64,000 nt of DNA, taken from contig NZ_JAGTUF010000001.1 of assembly GCF_018224925.1 (NCBI RefSeq), positions 186,001 through 250,000 of the forward strand, written 5' to 3'. Positions 33,750 to 44,985 of this stretch are shown piece after piece. Source of the stretch: Magnetospirillum sulfuroxidans. GTDB lineage: Bacteria > Pseudomonadota > Alphaproteobacteria > Rhodospirillales > Magnetospirillaceae. The stretch's first letter is position 1. The number at the start of each line of letters is the position of its first letter. Position numbers and translations under genes: made by a program. The notes below the pieces were generated by a model. That model was not told where the DNA came from. It saw only the letters and a program-made list of their open reading frames with translations, and made no database searches.

Positions 33750-35225
33750 ATGTCGAAGGGAATTCTGGTTGGTGCGGCCGAGGACCAGCTGTGGCTGGAC
33801 CTGTCCGTGGGCAATCGCCATGGATTGATCGCCGGCGCCACCGGGACCGGCAAGACCATGTCGCTTCGCCTGCTGGCCGAGGGTTTCGCCAATGCCGGCG
33901 TCCCGGTCTTCATGGCCGATGTGAAAGGCGATCTTGGCGGTTTGGCCAAGCCGGGGGAAGCCTCCGCCCGTCTTACCGAGCGCGCCGACAAGGTCAAGAC
34001 CGAGTGGAAAGCCCAGGATGTCCCGGTGGTTTTCTGGGATGTCTTCGGCCGCCAAGGCCACCCGATTCGGGCGACCATTTCCGATATCGGCCCCATCTTG
34101 TTGGGGCGGATATTGGGATTGTCCGACGTCCAGGAAGCGGTCTTGCACGTGGTGTTCCGCTATGCCGATGACGAAGGGCTTTTGCTGCTTGACCTCAAGG
34201 ACCTGCGGGCGCTGATCAATCATGTGGCGGAAAACGCCGCCGATTTGAATGCGCGCTATGGCGCCGTCGCCTCCTCTTCGGTCGGCGCGATCCAGCGTGC
34301 CTTGCTGGCCTTGGAAAACCAGGGAGCCGACAAATTCTTCGGCGAGCCCGCGCTCGACATCGCCGACCTGATGATGATCGCCCCCGATGGCCGGGGCGCG
34401 GTCAATGTCCTGGCCGCCAGCGAATTGATGAAAAGCCCGCAACTTTACGCCACCTTCTTGTTGTGGCTGCTGTCCGAGTTGTTCGAAAACCTGCCCGAGG
34501 TCGGCGACCTCGACAAGCCGAAGCTGGTGTTCTTTTTTGACGAAGCGCACCTTTTGTTCAATGACGCGCCCAAGGCATTGGTGACCCAGGTCGAGCAAGT
34601 GGTGCGCCTGATCCGCTCGAAGGGCGTCGGCATCTATTTCGTCACCCAATCGCCGCTGGATGTTCCGGAAACCGTCTTGGGCCAGTTGGGCCATCGCATC
34701 CAACACGCCTTGCGCGCCTTTACCCCCCGCGACCAGAAAGCGGTCCGGGCGGCGGCCGAGACATTTCGCCCCAATCCCCGCCTTGATACAGCCCAGGCCA
34801 TTCAGGAACTGGGCAAAGGCGAGGCGCTGGTGTCGTTGCTGGATGGCGACGGCGTACCGTCCATTGTGCAGCGCGTCTTGATCGCGCCGCCGGCGACGTC
34901 GCTGGCGGTGCTGTCGGACGAAGACCGCGGCGAAATCATCGGCAACAGCCCGCTTAAGGGCGTCTATGACCAAGCCGTCGATCGCGAATCGGCTTATGAA
35001 AAGCTTAAGGCGCGGACTGACCCCGCGCCGAGCGCCGACACCGGCAAACAAAGCGCGGCGGGGGGCTGGACCCGCAACAGCGGCAAAAAAGCCGCCCCCC
35101 GGCAGCGGGAAACCACCACCGAAGCCGCGGTCAAATCGGTTGCCCGCAGTTTGGCCAGCAGCATCGGCTCGTCATTGGGCCGGCAAATCGTGCGCGGCGT
35201 ATTGGGGGCAATTCTCAAGCGTTAA
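33750..35225 (+). CDS. HerA-like DUF853 ATPase
   Basis: 491 residues. Walker A in IAGATGTGKTMSLRLLAEGF, Walker B in KLVFFFDEAHLLFND, and the sensor GVGIYFVTQSPLDVPETVLGQLGHRIQHALRAFTPRDQKAV, the signature of YjgR/DUF853 proteins. These are HerA/FtsK-type hexameric ATPases that may move DNA; the biological role is not settled. The C-terminal 60 residues are a low-complexity, Ser/Lys/Arg-rich tail ending in a hydrophobic segment (SSLGRQIVRGVLGAIL). ATG 33750 has GGAGAG seven bases upstream. Divergent from ahpC; convergent with recQ. Confidence 0.93.
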   Translation: MSKGILVGAAEDQLWLDLSVGNRHGLIAGATGTGKTMSLRLLAEGFANAGVPVFMADVKGDLGGLAKPGEASARLTERADKVKTEWKAQDVPVVFWDVFGRQGHPIRATISDIGPILLGRILGLSDVQEAVLHVVFRYADDEGLLLLDLKDLRALINHVAENAADLNARYGAVASSSVGAIQRALLALENQGADKFFGEPALDIADLMMIAPDGRGAVNVLAASELMKSPQLYATFLLWLLSELFENLPEVGDLDKPKLVFFFDEAHLLFNDAPKALVTQVEQVVRLIRSKGVGIYFVTQSPLDVPETVLGQLGHRIQHALRAFTPRDQKAVRAAAETFRPNPRLDTAQAIQELGKGEALVSLLDGDGVPSIVQRVLIAPPATSLAVLSDEDRGEIIGNSPLKGVYDQAVDRESAYEKLKARTDPAPSADTGKQSAAGGWTRNSGKKAAPRQRETTTEAAVKSVARSLASSIGSSLGRQIVRGVLGAILKR

Positions 35226-35279
35226 GGGGCGGTGACATTCAAACTCCTTTTGGCGCAGGAGATTTGGATGCGTGCTGTT

Positions 35280-37085
<1,806 letters not shown>

Positions 37086-37553
37086 GACCTGAGGGGGCAA
37101 CGGCACGGGCCGGCATTGTAGCCATAGCCTGCCGCCGACGCCACGAAATCCCCGCCGTGGCATTTTGTGGCGTCGCCCCAGCCGGATTGTCCGCATTGGG
37201 TGTGGGGGGGGATCGGCCCCTGGGCCTCTCAAGCCATTGCCGGGACGATTCCGCTCGGCGGTTCTTTTGACCCGGTCAAACCATGTCCGCCGGCTGGCGT
37301 AAATCCCGCTGTTGGGGAATTGTGACAATGGGCGCCGCGGGCTCGGTGCGGCTTTGCATCGCGGCGTGTCAATATAATAATTGTTTACTTTCAATGTGTT
37401 GGTGTGGCCTGGCGTAAATGTTTTGTGACAGCGTTTGTCATAAAACCTTCATCCGGCCATCGCGGTTCTGTAACACAGAATGGCTAAAGTGGCGTCCGAC
37501 GAGATCAACCGATTTCGCGCCCTATTCGTTCGTACGATTTGGAGGACCCACCT
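37086..37553 (+). other. Intergenic region upstream of pstS
   Basis: 468 bases between divergent recQ and pstS. No gene with support. It contains the Pho box at 37435 and an AT-rich stretch at about 37370-37400. Confidence 0.7.
37435..37452 (+). promoter_or_regulatory. Pho box (PhoB binding site) upstream of pstS
   Basis: TTGTCAT-AAAA-CCTTCAT: two direct heptamers 11 bases apart, matching the CTGTCAT-like repeat of Pho boxes. A further TGACA at 37425 gives possible third repeat. About 100 bases before pstS, where PhoB would replace the -35 element. Confidence 0.72.
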
Positions 37554-38585
37554 ATGAGGAAGACCCTGGCCGTTGCGGCCGTCGCCCTTGCGACCGTTTC
37601 CTTCGCTGGCGCTGCCCAGGCCCGCGACCAGATCCGCATTGTCGGTTCGTCGACTGTTTACCCGTTCACCACCGCGGTGGCTGAACAATTCGGCAAGGCC
37701 GGCAAGTTCAAGACCCCGGTCGTCGAATCCACCGGTACCGGTGGCGGCTTCAAGCTGTTCTGCGCCGGCGTCGGCCCGGACCATCCGGATCTGACCAACG
37801 CTTCGCGCGCCATCAAGAAGTCGGAGATGGAAGCTTGCGCCAAGAATGGCGTGGCTGATGTTGTCGAAATGAAGGTTGGCTATGACGGTATCGTGCTGGC
37901 TTCTTCGAAGAAGGCCAAGCATATCGACGTCACCCGCAAGCAGTTGTTCCTGGCCCTGGCCAAGGAAGTGCCGGTCAACGGCAAGCTGGTCGAAAATCCC
38001 TATACCACCTGGAATCAGATCGATCCCAGCCTGCCGGCCAGCAAGATCGAAGTGCTGGGCCCGCCGCCCACTTCCGGTACCCGCGACGCCTTCTTGGAAC
38101 TGGTGATGGAACACGGCGCCGAATCGTTCCCGGAAATCAAGGAACTGAAGAAGAGCGACGAAAAGGCCTTCAAGAAGGTGTTCTCGTCCATCCGTGAAGA
38201 CGGCGCCTATGTGGAAGCCGGCGAGAACGACAATCTGATCGTGCAGAAGCTGGACGCCAACGCCAACGCTTTCGGCATTTTCGGCTATTCCTTCCTCGAC
38301 CAGAACGGCGACAAGCTGCAGGGTGCCATGGTCGACGGCGTTGCCCCGACCTTCGAAGCCATCGCTGCCAGCAAGTACCCGGTGTCGCGTCCGCTGTTCG
38401 TTTATGCCAAGAAGGCCCATGTGGGTCAGATCCCCGGCATCAAGGAATACCTGGCCGAATACACCTCGGAAAAGGCTTGGGGCAAGTCCGGCTATCTGGC
38501 CGACAAGGGCCTGATCCCGATGCCCGATACCGAGCGTAAGGAACAGGCCTCCAAGGTCAATGCCCTGGAAGCTCTGAAGATGTAA
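37554..38585 (+). CDS. pstS: Phosphate ABC transporter, periplasmic phosphate-binding protein
   Basis: 343 residues. Signal peptide ends AGAAQA near residue 22. DQIRIVGSSTVYPFTTAVAEQFGKAG is the PstS start with the phosphate-contact Ser/Thr; ESTGTGGGFKLFC and NASRAIKKSEMEAC follow; GPPPTSGTRDAFLELVME holds the conserved phosphate-binding Arg-Asp. Captures phosphate in the periplasm for PstCAB. First gene of the operon, behind a Pho box; ribosome site GGAGGA seven bases upstream. A hairpin follows at 38593, so it may be expressed more strongly than the rest. Confidence 0.98.
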   Translation: MRKTLAVAAVALATVSFAGAAQARDQIRIVGSSTVYPFTTAVAEQFGKAGKFKTPVVESTGTGGGFKLFCAGVGPDHPDLTNASRAIKKSEMEACAKNGVADVVEMKVGYDGIVLASSKKAKHIDVTRKQLFLALAKEVPVNGKLVENPYTTWNQIDPSLPASKIEVLGPPPTSGTRDAFLELVMEHGAESFPEIKELKKSDEKAFKKVFSSIREDGAYVEAGENDNLIVQKLDANANAFGIFGYSFLDQNGDKLQGAMVDGVAPTFEAIAASKYPVSRPLFVYAKKAHVGQIPGIKEYLAEYTSEKAWGKSGYLADKGLIPMPDTERKEQASKVNALEALKM

Positions 38586-38592
38586 TGTGTCT

Positions 38593-38620
38593 GGCGGCTG
38601 CCCGGTGACGGGTGGCCGCC
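38593..38620 (+). terminator. Hairpin between pstS and pstC (partial terminator)
   Basis: GGCGGC...GCCGCC with an inner CCCGGTGACGGG stem, followed by a T-rich stretch (38621-38645). In many bacteria such a hairpin raises pstS over the membrane genes. Confidence 0.7.
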
Positions 38621-38697
38621 ATTTCCTTGGTTTGTTACTTTTCCCGCTTGCTCCCGCACCGCATTTTCGGTGCTGAACCGCCAACCCGACGGATCCC

Positions 38698-40074
38698 ATG
38701 CAGCTTCTCACCTTGATGGTCGTCTTGCTGTTGCTGACGATGTTCGGCTATCGCCTTGGCCGCAGCCGCGCCTTGGCCTCGGCCAGTGGCAATCCGCGCC
38801 TGTTGCACTCGTTGCCCTCTTATCACGGCTATTACGTCGCCCTGTGGTGCGGTCTGCCGGCGGTGTTCATCCTCGCCGCCTGGCTGGCGCTGGAACCCAG
38901 CATCCTGCACGGCATGATCATGGCGTCGTTGCCGGCCGATTTGCAGGGCTTGTCGGAAGAACGCCTGGCGCTGGTCTATAACGAGGTTCGCAACGTCGCT
39001 CGTTACGGCCATGTGCCCAGCCTGCCGGCCGTGGGCGATGCCGCCCAGCATTACAACAACATCCGCACCACCATGTTCTTCTCGGTGGCGGCGGCGTCGC
39101 TGGCCTTGGCGGTGGCGGCCCTGGCTTACGCCCATCGCCGCATCCATGCCGATCTGCGCGCTCGCAACCGGGTCGAGGCGGCGGTCAAGGTGTTCTTGGT
39201 GGCGGCGTCCACCATGGCCATTTTCACCACCATCGGCATCGTCATGTCGTTGCTGTTCGAAAGCTTGCGCTTCTTCCAGTCGGTGTCGCTGTTCGACTTC
39301 CTGTTCGGCGTCCAGTGGAGCCCGCAGATGGCGATCCGCTCGGATCAGGTGGGCAGCTCGGGGGCGTTTGGCGCTGTACCGTTGTTTGCCGGCACCCTGC
39401 TGATTTCGGGTATCGCCATGCTGGTGGCGGTGCCGCTGGGATTGCTGTCGGCGATCTATATGTCGGAATACGCGGCGCCGAAGTTCCGGGCCGTGGTCAA
39501 GCCGTTGCTGGAAGTTCTGGCCGGTATCCCCACCGTGGTCTATGGCTTCTTCGCCGCGCTGACCGTGGCTCCGTTCATCCGCGATGTCGGTCATCAGGTC
39601 GGCCTGACGGTGGCGTCTGAAAGCGCCCTGGCCGCCGGTCTGGTCATGGGCATCATGATCATTCCGTTCGTGTCGTCCCTGTCCGACGACGTCATTAACG
39701 CGGTGCCGCAAAGCTTGCGTGAGGGGGCCTATGGCTTGGGCGCCACCAAGTCGGAAACCATCCGCCAAGTGGTCATTCCGGCGGCGCTGCCCGGTATCGT
39801 CGGCGGTGTGCTGCTGGCTGCCAGCCGGGCCATCGGTGAAACCATGATCGTGGTGATGGCCGCCGGTCTTGCCGCCAATCTGACGGCTAATCCACTGGAA
39901 GCGGTGACCACCGTCACCACCCAGATCGTCACCTTGCTGGTCGGCGATCAGGAATTCGACAGCCCCAAGACGCTTGCCGCCTTCGCCCTGGGTTTGGTGC
40001 TCTTTACCGTCACCTTGGCCCTGAATGTCGTCGCGCTGCACATCGTCAATAAATACCGTGAAAAATATGACTGA
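38698..40074 (+). CDS. pstC: Phosphate ABC transporter, permease PstC
   Basis: 458 residues. Alphaproteobacterial PstC form with a long N-terminal extension (about 130 residues with membrane helices near 5-20, 45-65 and 118-140) before the core. Core marks: FFQSVSLFDFLFGVQWSPQ, GAFGAVPLFAGTLLISGIAMLVAVPLGLLSAIYMSEYA, KPLLEVLAGIPTVVYGFFA and EGAYGLGATKSETIRQVVIPAALPGIVGG (the EAA loop). Inner membrane; forms the phosphate channel with PstA. Stop overlaps pstA. Confidence 0.97.
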   Translation: MQLLTLMVVLLLLTMFGYRLGRSRALASASGNPRLLHSLPSYHGYYVALWCGLPAVFILAAWLALEPSILHGMIMASLPADLQGLSEERLALVYNEVRNVARYGHVPSLPAVGDAAQHYNNIRTTMFFSVAAASLALAVAALAYAHRRIHADLRARNRVEAAVKVFLVAASTMAIFTTIGIVMSLLFESLRFFQSVSLFDFLFGVQWSPQMAIRSDQVGSSGAFGAVPLFAGTLLISGIAMLVAVPLGLLSAIYMSEYAAPKFRAVVKPLLEVLAGIPTVVYGFFAALTVAPFIRDVGHQVGLTVASESALAAGLVMGIMIIPFVSSLSDDVINAVPQSLREGAYGLGATKSETIRQVVIPAALPGIVGGVLLAASRAIGETMIVVMAAGLAANLTANPLEAVTTVTTQIVTLLVGDQEFDSPKTLAAFALGLVLFTVTLALNVVALHIVNKYREKYD

Positions 40075-41383
40075 GGCCGTCCCCATGGTTGAAAGAACCG
40101 CTGTTATCAGTCCCACCCAGGCAGCTGCCGGCCGACTGAAGCAACGTTACGCCGCCGAACGCCGCTTCAAGGCCTTGGGCATCTCGGCCATCGCCTTGGC
40201 CCTGGGCTTCCTGGCCATGTTGCTGGTGACCATCTTGGGCAACGGCTTGACCGCCTTTGTGCAAACCAACGTTCGCCTTGATGTGACCTTGGATGCCGAG
40301 ACGCTGGGGGTGGATGCCGTCAACCCCAGCGCTGACGCCCTGGGCGCGGCCAATTACGGCCAGGTCATCAAGAACGCCATGTACAAGGCGTTTCCCGCGG
40401 TGGAAGGCCGGGCCGAACGGCGTCAGCTGGCCGCCCTGGTGTCATCGGGGGCCGATGTGTCCTTGCGCAAGGTGCTGGTGGCCAATCCTGGCTTGCTGGG
40501 GACCACGCAAAGCATTTGGCTGACCGCCGATGACGATGTGGACATGGCCATGAAAGGGCATGTGTCGCGCCAGGCCGGGGCCGAAGGCAACCGTCTGACC
40601 GACAATCAGTTGGCCTGGCTGGACCAACTGGAACAACGCGGCGACGTCGCCAAGAAGTTCAATACCGCCTTGTTCACCACCGGTGATTCGCGTGAACCGG
40701 AACAGGCCGGTCTATGGGGCGCGGTGGTCGGTTCGTTCTTCTCGCTGTCGATCACGCTTTTGGTGTGCTTCCCGCTGGGGGTGGCGACCTCGGTCTATCT
40801 CGAGGAATTCGCCCCCAAGAACCGTTGGACCGATCTGATCGAAGTCAACATCAACAATCTGGCGGCGGTGCCGTCGGTGGTGTTCGGTCTGCTGGGACTG
40901 GCCATTTTCCTTAACTTCTTCGGCTTTCCGCGCTCGGCCCCGCTGGTTGGTGGTCTGGTGCTGGCGCTGATTTCGCTTCCCACCATCATCATCGCCGGCC
41001 GCGCCGCCATGAAGGCGGTGCCGCCGTCGATCCGCGAAGCGGCGTTGGGCCTGGGCGCTTCCAAGTTGCAGATGGTCACCGATCATGTGCTGCCCTTGTC
41101 CATGCCCGGCATCCTGACCGGCACCATCCTTGGCATGGCCCATGCGTTGGGCGAGACGGCGCCGTTGCTGATGATCGGCATGGTCGCTTTCATCGTCGAT
41201 ATTCCGGCCAGCCCGCTGGACCCGTCGGCGGTGCTGCCGGTGCAGGTCTATTTGTGGGCGGACAGCCCGGAACGCGCCTTCGTCGAGCGGACTTCGGCCG
41301 CCATCATGGTGCTGCTGTTCTTCCTGGCGATGATGAACGTCGCCGCCATCTTGCTTCGCAAGAAGTTCGAACGTCGCTGGTAG
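40067..41383 (+). CDS. pstA: Phosphate ABC transporter, permease PstA
   Basis: 438 residues from ATG 40067 (overlapping pstC by eight bases); ATG 40085 is also possible. The N-terminal half is a DUF3333-type extension with one membrane helix (GISAIALALGFLAMLLVTILG) and a periplasmic domain, typical of alphaproteobacteria. The permease part has LLVCFPLGVATSVYLEEFAPKN, NNLAAVPSVVFGLLGLAIFLNFFGF and EAALGLGASKLQMVTDHVLPLSMPGILTG (EAA loop). Pairs with PstC. Inner membrane. Confidence 0.97.
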   Translation: MTEAVPMVERTAVISPTQAAAGRLKQRYAAERRFKALGISAIALALGFLAMLLVTILGNGLTAFVQTNVRLDVTLDAETLGVDAVNPSADALGAANYGQVIKNAMYKAFPAVEGRAERRQLAALVSSGADVSLRKVLVANPGLLGTTQSIWLTADDDVDMAMKGHVSRQAGAEGNRLTDNQLAWLDQLEQRGDVAKKFNTALFTTGDSREPEQAGLWGAVVGSFFSLSITLLVCFPLGVATSVYLEEFAPKNRWTDLIEVNINNLAAVPSVVFGLLGLAIFLNFFGFPRSAPLVGGLVLALISLPTIIIAGRAAMKAVPPSIREAALGLGASKLQMVTDHVLPLSMPGILTGTILGMAHALGETAPLLMIGMVAFIVDIPASPLDPSAVLPVQVYLWADSPERAFVERTSAAIMVLLFFLAMMNVAAILLRKKFERRW

Positions 41384-41393
41384 GATGTGATCC

Positions 41394-42191
41394 ATGAATG
41401 CCAACACCGCTTCCCCTTCCCAGGCCGACCGTCGTCTGGCCAAGGTTTCCGCTCGCGACGTCAACGTCTTTTATGGTCAAAAGCACGCTTTGAAGCATGT
41501 GGATCTGGATATTCGCGCCAATGACGTCACCGCTTTGATCGGTCCGTCGGGGTGTGGCAAATCCACCTTTCTGCGCTGCATCAACCGCATGAACGATCTG
41601 ATCGAGAACGCCCAGGTCACCGGGTCGCTGAATTTGGATGGCGACGACATCTATGACCGCAATATCGACGTGGTGCAGTTGCGCGCCCGCATCGGCATGG
41701 TGTTTCAAAAGCCCAATCCGTTCCCCAAGTCGATCTATGACAATGTCGCTTATGGCCCGCGTATCCATGGCATGGCCCGCGACCAGGCCGAGTTGGACGA
41801 GATCGTCATGGGCAGCCTGGAAAAGGCTGGTCTGCTGGCCGAGGTCAAGGACCGTCTGGAAGAGACCGGCACCGGCCTGTCGGGTGGTCAGCAGCAGCGC
41901 CTGTGCATCGCTCGGGCCATCGCCGTCGCCCCCGAGGTGATCTTGATGGACGAACCGTGTTCGGCCCTCGATCCCATCGCCACCGCCAAGGTCGAGGAAC
42001 TGATCGACGAATTGCGTGAGAACTTCACCATCGTCATCGTCACCCATTCCATGCAGCAGGCGGCCCGCGTGTCGCAGCGCACGGCGTTCTTCCATCTGGG
42101 CGAGCTGGTGGAAGTGGGCGACACCGAGCAGATTTTCACCAATCCCCAGCACCCGCTGACCCAAGGCTACATCACAGGCCGCTTCGGCTGA
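41394..42191 (+). CDS. pstB: Phosphate ABC transporter, ATPase PstB
   Basis: 265 residues. Walker [21 protein letters not shown]-loop [14 protein letters not shown], signature [16 protein letters not shown], Walker [17 protein letters not shown] and the switch His in [13 protein letters not shown]. PstB-specific text is complete. Drives phosphate uptake by PstCA; cytoplasmic face of the inner membrane. Ten bases between pstA and pstB and between pstB and phoU. Confidence 0.99.
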   Translation: MNANTASPSQADRRLAKVSARDVNVFYGQKHALKHVDLDIRANDVTALIGPSGCGKSTFLRCINRMNDLIENAQVTGSLNLDGDDIYDRNIDVVQLRARIGMVFQKPNPFPKSIYDNVAYGPRIHGMARDQAELDEIVMGSLEKAGLLAEVKDRLEETGTGLSGGQQQRLCIARAIAVAPEVILMDEPCSALDPIATAKVEELIDELRENFTIVIVTHSMQQAARVSQRTAFFHLGELVEVGDTEQIFTNPQHPLTQGYITGRFG

Positions 42192-42201
42192 GGACGATCC
42201 C

Positions 42202-42894
42202 ATGAGCGACCATACCGTCAAGTCCTACGACGAAGAACTGGCCCATCTGACCAACATCATCGCCCGCATGGGCGGGATGGCCGAGGCCCAGTTCGCCGCC
42301 GCCCTGCAAGCGCTTTCCAAGCGTGACAGCGATCTTGCCGCCCGTGTGGTGGCCGGCGATACCCGCGTCGATGAGCTGGAGCACGAGGTGCAGCAATTCA
42401 CCGTCCGCCTGTTGGCCCTGCGCCAGCCGGTGGCTTCGGACTTGCGCCATATCGTCGCCGCCCTCAAGATCAGTTCCGAGTTGGAACGGGTGGCCGATTA
42501 TGCCGCCAATGTGGCCAAGCGCTCGCTGGTGCTCAACCAGTTGCCGCCGGTCAAGCCGGTGAGCGCCGTGCTGCACCTGGCCCATATCGTTCAGGAAATC
42601 CTCAAGGATATTCTGGACGCCTATATCGAGCGCGACGTGGAAAAGGCGGTGCGGGTGTGGAACCGGGACGAAGAGGTGGACGACATGTACACCGGCTTGT
42701 TCCGCGAGCTGATCACCTACATGATGGAAGACCCGCGCACCATCACCGCGTGCACCCATCTGATGTTCATGGCCAAGAATATCGAACGCATTGGCGATCA
42801 TGCGACCAACATCGCCGAAACCCTGCATTTCCTGGTAGTCGGCACGCCCCTCAAAGGCGAACGGCCCAAGGGCAATACCATGGATACCGAGTGA
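42202..42894 (+). CDS. phoU: Phosphate signalling regulator PhoU
   Basis: 230 residues, all-helical, two repeats of the PhoU domain. Metal-site patterns EDxxD-like appear as RVDELEHEVQQ and DEEVDDMYTGLFRELITYMMEDP; FMAKNIERIGDHATNIAE is the second-repeat signature. PhoU links the Pst transporter to the PhoR kinase so that PhoB is off when phosphate is plentiful. No phoR gene lies in this operon. Confidence 0.98.
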   Translation: MSDHTVKSYDEELAHLTNIIARMGGMAEAQFAAALQALSKRDSDLAARVVAGDTRVDELEHEVQQFTVRLLALRQPVASDLRHIVAALKISSELERVADYAANVAKRSLVLNQLPPVKPVSAVLHLAHIVQEILKDILDAYIERDVEKAVRVWNRDEEVDDMYTGLFRELITYMMEDPRTITACTHLMFMAKNIERIGDHATNIAETLHFLVVGTPLKGERPKGNTMDTE

Positions 42895-42903
42895 GCCACC
42901 GAC

Positions 42904-43605
42904 ATGGATATGAAGCCGCTTATTCTGATCGTCGAGGACGAGGCCGCCCTGGCCACCATGCTGCGTTACAACCTGGAAAAAGAAGGCTTTCGCGTCTGCG
43001 AGGCCGGCGACGGCGAAGAGGCGTTGACCCTGGTGGCCGAACGCAAGCCCGATCTGGTGGTGCTGGATTGGATGTTGCCCAGCCTGTCGGGCATCGAGGT
43101 CTGCCGCCAGTTGCGTCGCAAGCCGACGACCCGCGAATTGCCGATCATCATGCTGACCGCGCGTGGCGAGGAGGGCGACAAGATTCGCGGCCTCAATACC
43201 GGCGCTGACGATTACATGACCAAGCCGTTCAGCCTGCCCGAACTGATGGCCCGCATCCGCGCCATGCTGCGCCGGGTACAGCCGGTGCCGCAAAAGGGCA
43301 TGCTGCAATATGGCGATATCGCCATGGATCTGGCCGCCCATCGGGTCACCCGCGGCGACCGGCCGGTGCATCTGGGGCCGACCGAGTTCCGTCTGCTGCA
43401 ATTCTTCATGCAGCATCCCGGCAACGTGTTCTCGCGCGAGGAATTGTTGAACGCGGTGTGGGGGCCGGACATCTATGTCGAGCCGCGCACCGTCGATGTC
43501 CATATCCGCCGCCTGCGCAAGGCGCTGAATGGCGACAACGAAAGCGACATCATCCGCACCGTGCGCGCCGCCGGCTATGCCCTGGATTCGGAACAGGCGG
43601 CCTGA
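42904..43605 (+). CDS. phoB: Response regulator PhoB
   Basis: 233 residues. Receiver domain: IVEDEAALATML (acid pocket), phosphorylated Asp in LVVLDWMLPSLSGIEV (about residue 55), Thr in IMLTARGEE, Lys in MTKPFSLPEL. C-terminal winged helix: HLGPTEFRLLQFFMQHPGNVFSREELLNAVWG and DVHIRRLRKAL, the OmpR/PhoB DNA-binding fold. Activates Pho-box promoters such as the one upstream of pstS when phosphorylated by PhoR. Confidence 0.97.
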   Translation: MDMKPLILIVEDEAALATMLRYNLEKEGFRVCEAGDGEEALTLVAERKPDLVVLDWMLPSLSGIEVCRQLRRKPTTRELPIIMLTARGEEGDKIRGLNTGADDYMTKPFSLPELMARIRAMLRRVQPVPQKGMLQYGDIAMDLAAHRVTRGDRPVHLGPTEFRLLQFFMQHPGNVFSREELLNAVWGPDIYVEPRTVDVHIRRLRKALNGDNESDIIRTVRAAGYALDSEQAA

Positions 43606-43608
43606 TTG

Positions 43609-44151
43609 ATGACCGGAACCCTGGTCTGTGTCGTCGGCCCTTCGGGGGCGGGCAAGGACAGCGTCATGGCTGCCGCCCGCGCTCTGTTGGGCGATGATGA
43701 CCGGGTGGTGTTTCCGCGCCGTATCCTCACCCGTCCGGCCGATGCCGGCGGCGAGGATCACGTGGCGGTCACCCCGGAAAAGTTCGTTTGCTTGCGCGAT
43801 GGCGGCGCCCTGGCATTGCATTGGGAAGCCCACGGCATCGCCTATGGCATCGCGGCGACGATAGCCGACGACTTGGCCGCCGGCCGGGCCGTGGTCGCCA
43901 ATATCTCGCGCACGGCCATCCCCGCCGCTCGTGCCGCCTATGACGCCATCGTGGTGGAAATCACCGCCGATGCGCAGGTGCTGGCCCGCCGCTTGGCTGG
44001 CCGTGGCCGCGAAACCGCCGCGGACATCGCCGGCCGTCTGGCCCGCGCCTCGGCCCTGGCCATCGAAGCCGACGAAACCATTATCAATGACGGCGCATTA
44101 GAGGAAGCGGCGCAAGCCTTCGCCGCGATTTTGAAACGCGCCTGCCGCTGA
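43609..44151 (+). CDS. phnN: Ribose 1,5-bisphosphate phosphokinase PhnN
   Basis: 180 residues, a guanylate-kinase-like fold. P-loop VVGPSGAGKDSVMAAARALL, then FPRRILTRPADAGGEDHVAVTPE and HWEAHGIAYGI, which identify PhnN instead of Gmk. Makes PRPP from ribose 1,5-bisphosphate in phosphonate breakdown. No other phn genes are seen here, but the location three bases after phoB puts it under phosphate control. A shared terminator follows. Start ATG 43609 follows a TTG. Confidence 0.92.
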   Translation: MTGTLVCVVGPSGAGKDSVMAAARALLGDDDRVVFPRRILTRPADAGGEDHVAVTPEKFVCLRDGGALALHWEAHGIAYGIAATIADDLAAGRAVVANISRTAIPAARAAYDAIVVEITADAQVLARRLAGRGRETAADIAGRLARASALAIEADETIINDGALEEAAQAFAAILKRACR

Positions 44152-44196
44152 GACCGTGGTCGCTCTTCGCCGGTGATACCGCCGCGACATGGAAAA

Positions 44197-44222
44197 AGGC
44201 CGCCCGGTGCCGGGCGGCCTTG
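44197..44222. terminator. Bidirectional terminator after phnN
   Basis: AAGGCCGCCCGG / CCGGGCGGCCTT with an A-run before it; convergent genes on either side. Confidence 0.92.
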
Positions 44223-44243
44223 CAACGCTGTTTCCTGAAAGAA

Positions 44244-44525
44244 TCAGGCGGCTTTGCTGGCGATCACCTTGGCGAAAACCGTCAGGGCGGCGTCGTAGAC
44301 TTCGGTCAGGGCCGCGTTGCCGTCTTGGCTGGCGGCGGCGCGCAAGGTCTGGATTTCCGCCTCGGTTTCCTTGGCGGCGGCAAACACGTCCTCGCCTTTC
44401 AATTCCTTCCCGCCCAGATTGAAATAATCGTTGGTCTTGACCCGGGCTTCAGCCTGGCGCTCAGCGCTGCTGATCCCCTTGCCGGCGACGATAAGGCGTT
44501 CGAGAAAGGCTTGGGATTTGCTCAT
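44244..44525 (-). CDS. Small helical protein, unknown function
   Basis: 93 residues from ATG 44525. Reads as three or four helices: SKSQAFLERLIVAGKGISSAERQAEARVK, DYFNLGGKELKGEDVFAAAKETEAEIQTLRAAA and ALTEVYDAALTVFAKVIASKAA. No signal, membrane segment or catalytic motif. Family not recognised. Convergent with phnN across a shared terminator; a 460-base AT-rich gap lies upstream. Confidence 0.7.
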   Translation of the reverse strand: MSKSQAFLERLIVAGKGISSAERQAEARVKTNDYFNLGGKELKGEDVFAAAKETEAEIQTLRAAASQDGNAALTEVYDAALTVFAKVIASKAA

Positions 44526-44985
44526 GTCATTCTCCATGGCGCGCCAAGCCGCTTAGTGCGACCGACGCGCACGTCCGGCACAACATCATTGTGTGTCGTC
44601 AATGACAGGCTACACGCTAAATACTGCCCGGACTATGCACATATAACGTGCCAAAAAATATATCCATGTGGATTTTTAATTACATGAATGTAATCAGTGG
44701 TTTGACTATATTTTTCGCTAAGTGGATTTATTTATTTATTCAATCAGGTTGTTTTTGCTGAAAATATCTTGCTGAACACCAGCGGCAGCAACAGCCGCGC
44801 CACCGCCACCCATTCGGGCGCTCAGGGCTCGCTGACCGCTCCGCCGTGCAGCGAAGGCGCAAATCGAAGCGTTGCACCAAGGCCTGGGAAACCGGGCCTT
44901 GGTTTCGACCACCTTTGGCAGGCTGCGCACTAACTCGGGGTGATCCCGTCTTCCTGCTGTCGCGTCTCAAGGCCGCGCAGATGTG
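44526..44985. other. Intergenic region, AT-rich then GC-rich, one hairpin
   Basis: 460 bases. 44570-44740 is AT-rich and probably holds the promoter of the small helical protein. 44740-44985 is GC-rich; two overlapping short minus-strand frames there have no ribosome site or family features and are not called. A hairpin CCAAGGCC-TGGGAAACC-GGGCCTTGG sits at 44879-44903 and is followed by TTT on the plus strand. It could end an unannotated small RNA. Confidence 0.5.

Noticed and set aside
44736-44970. Two overlapping short minus-strand frames
   Set aside because: No ribosome site and Arg/Cys-rich text typical of noncoding GC-rich sequence.
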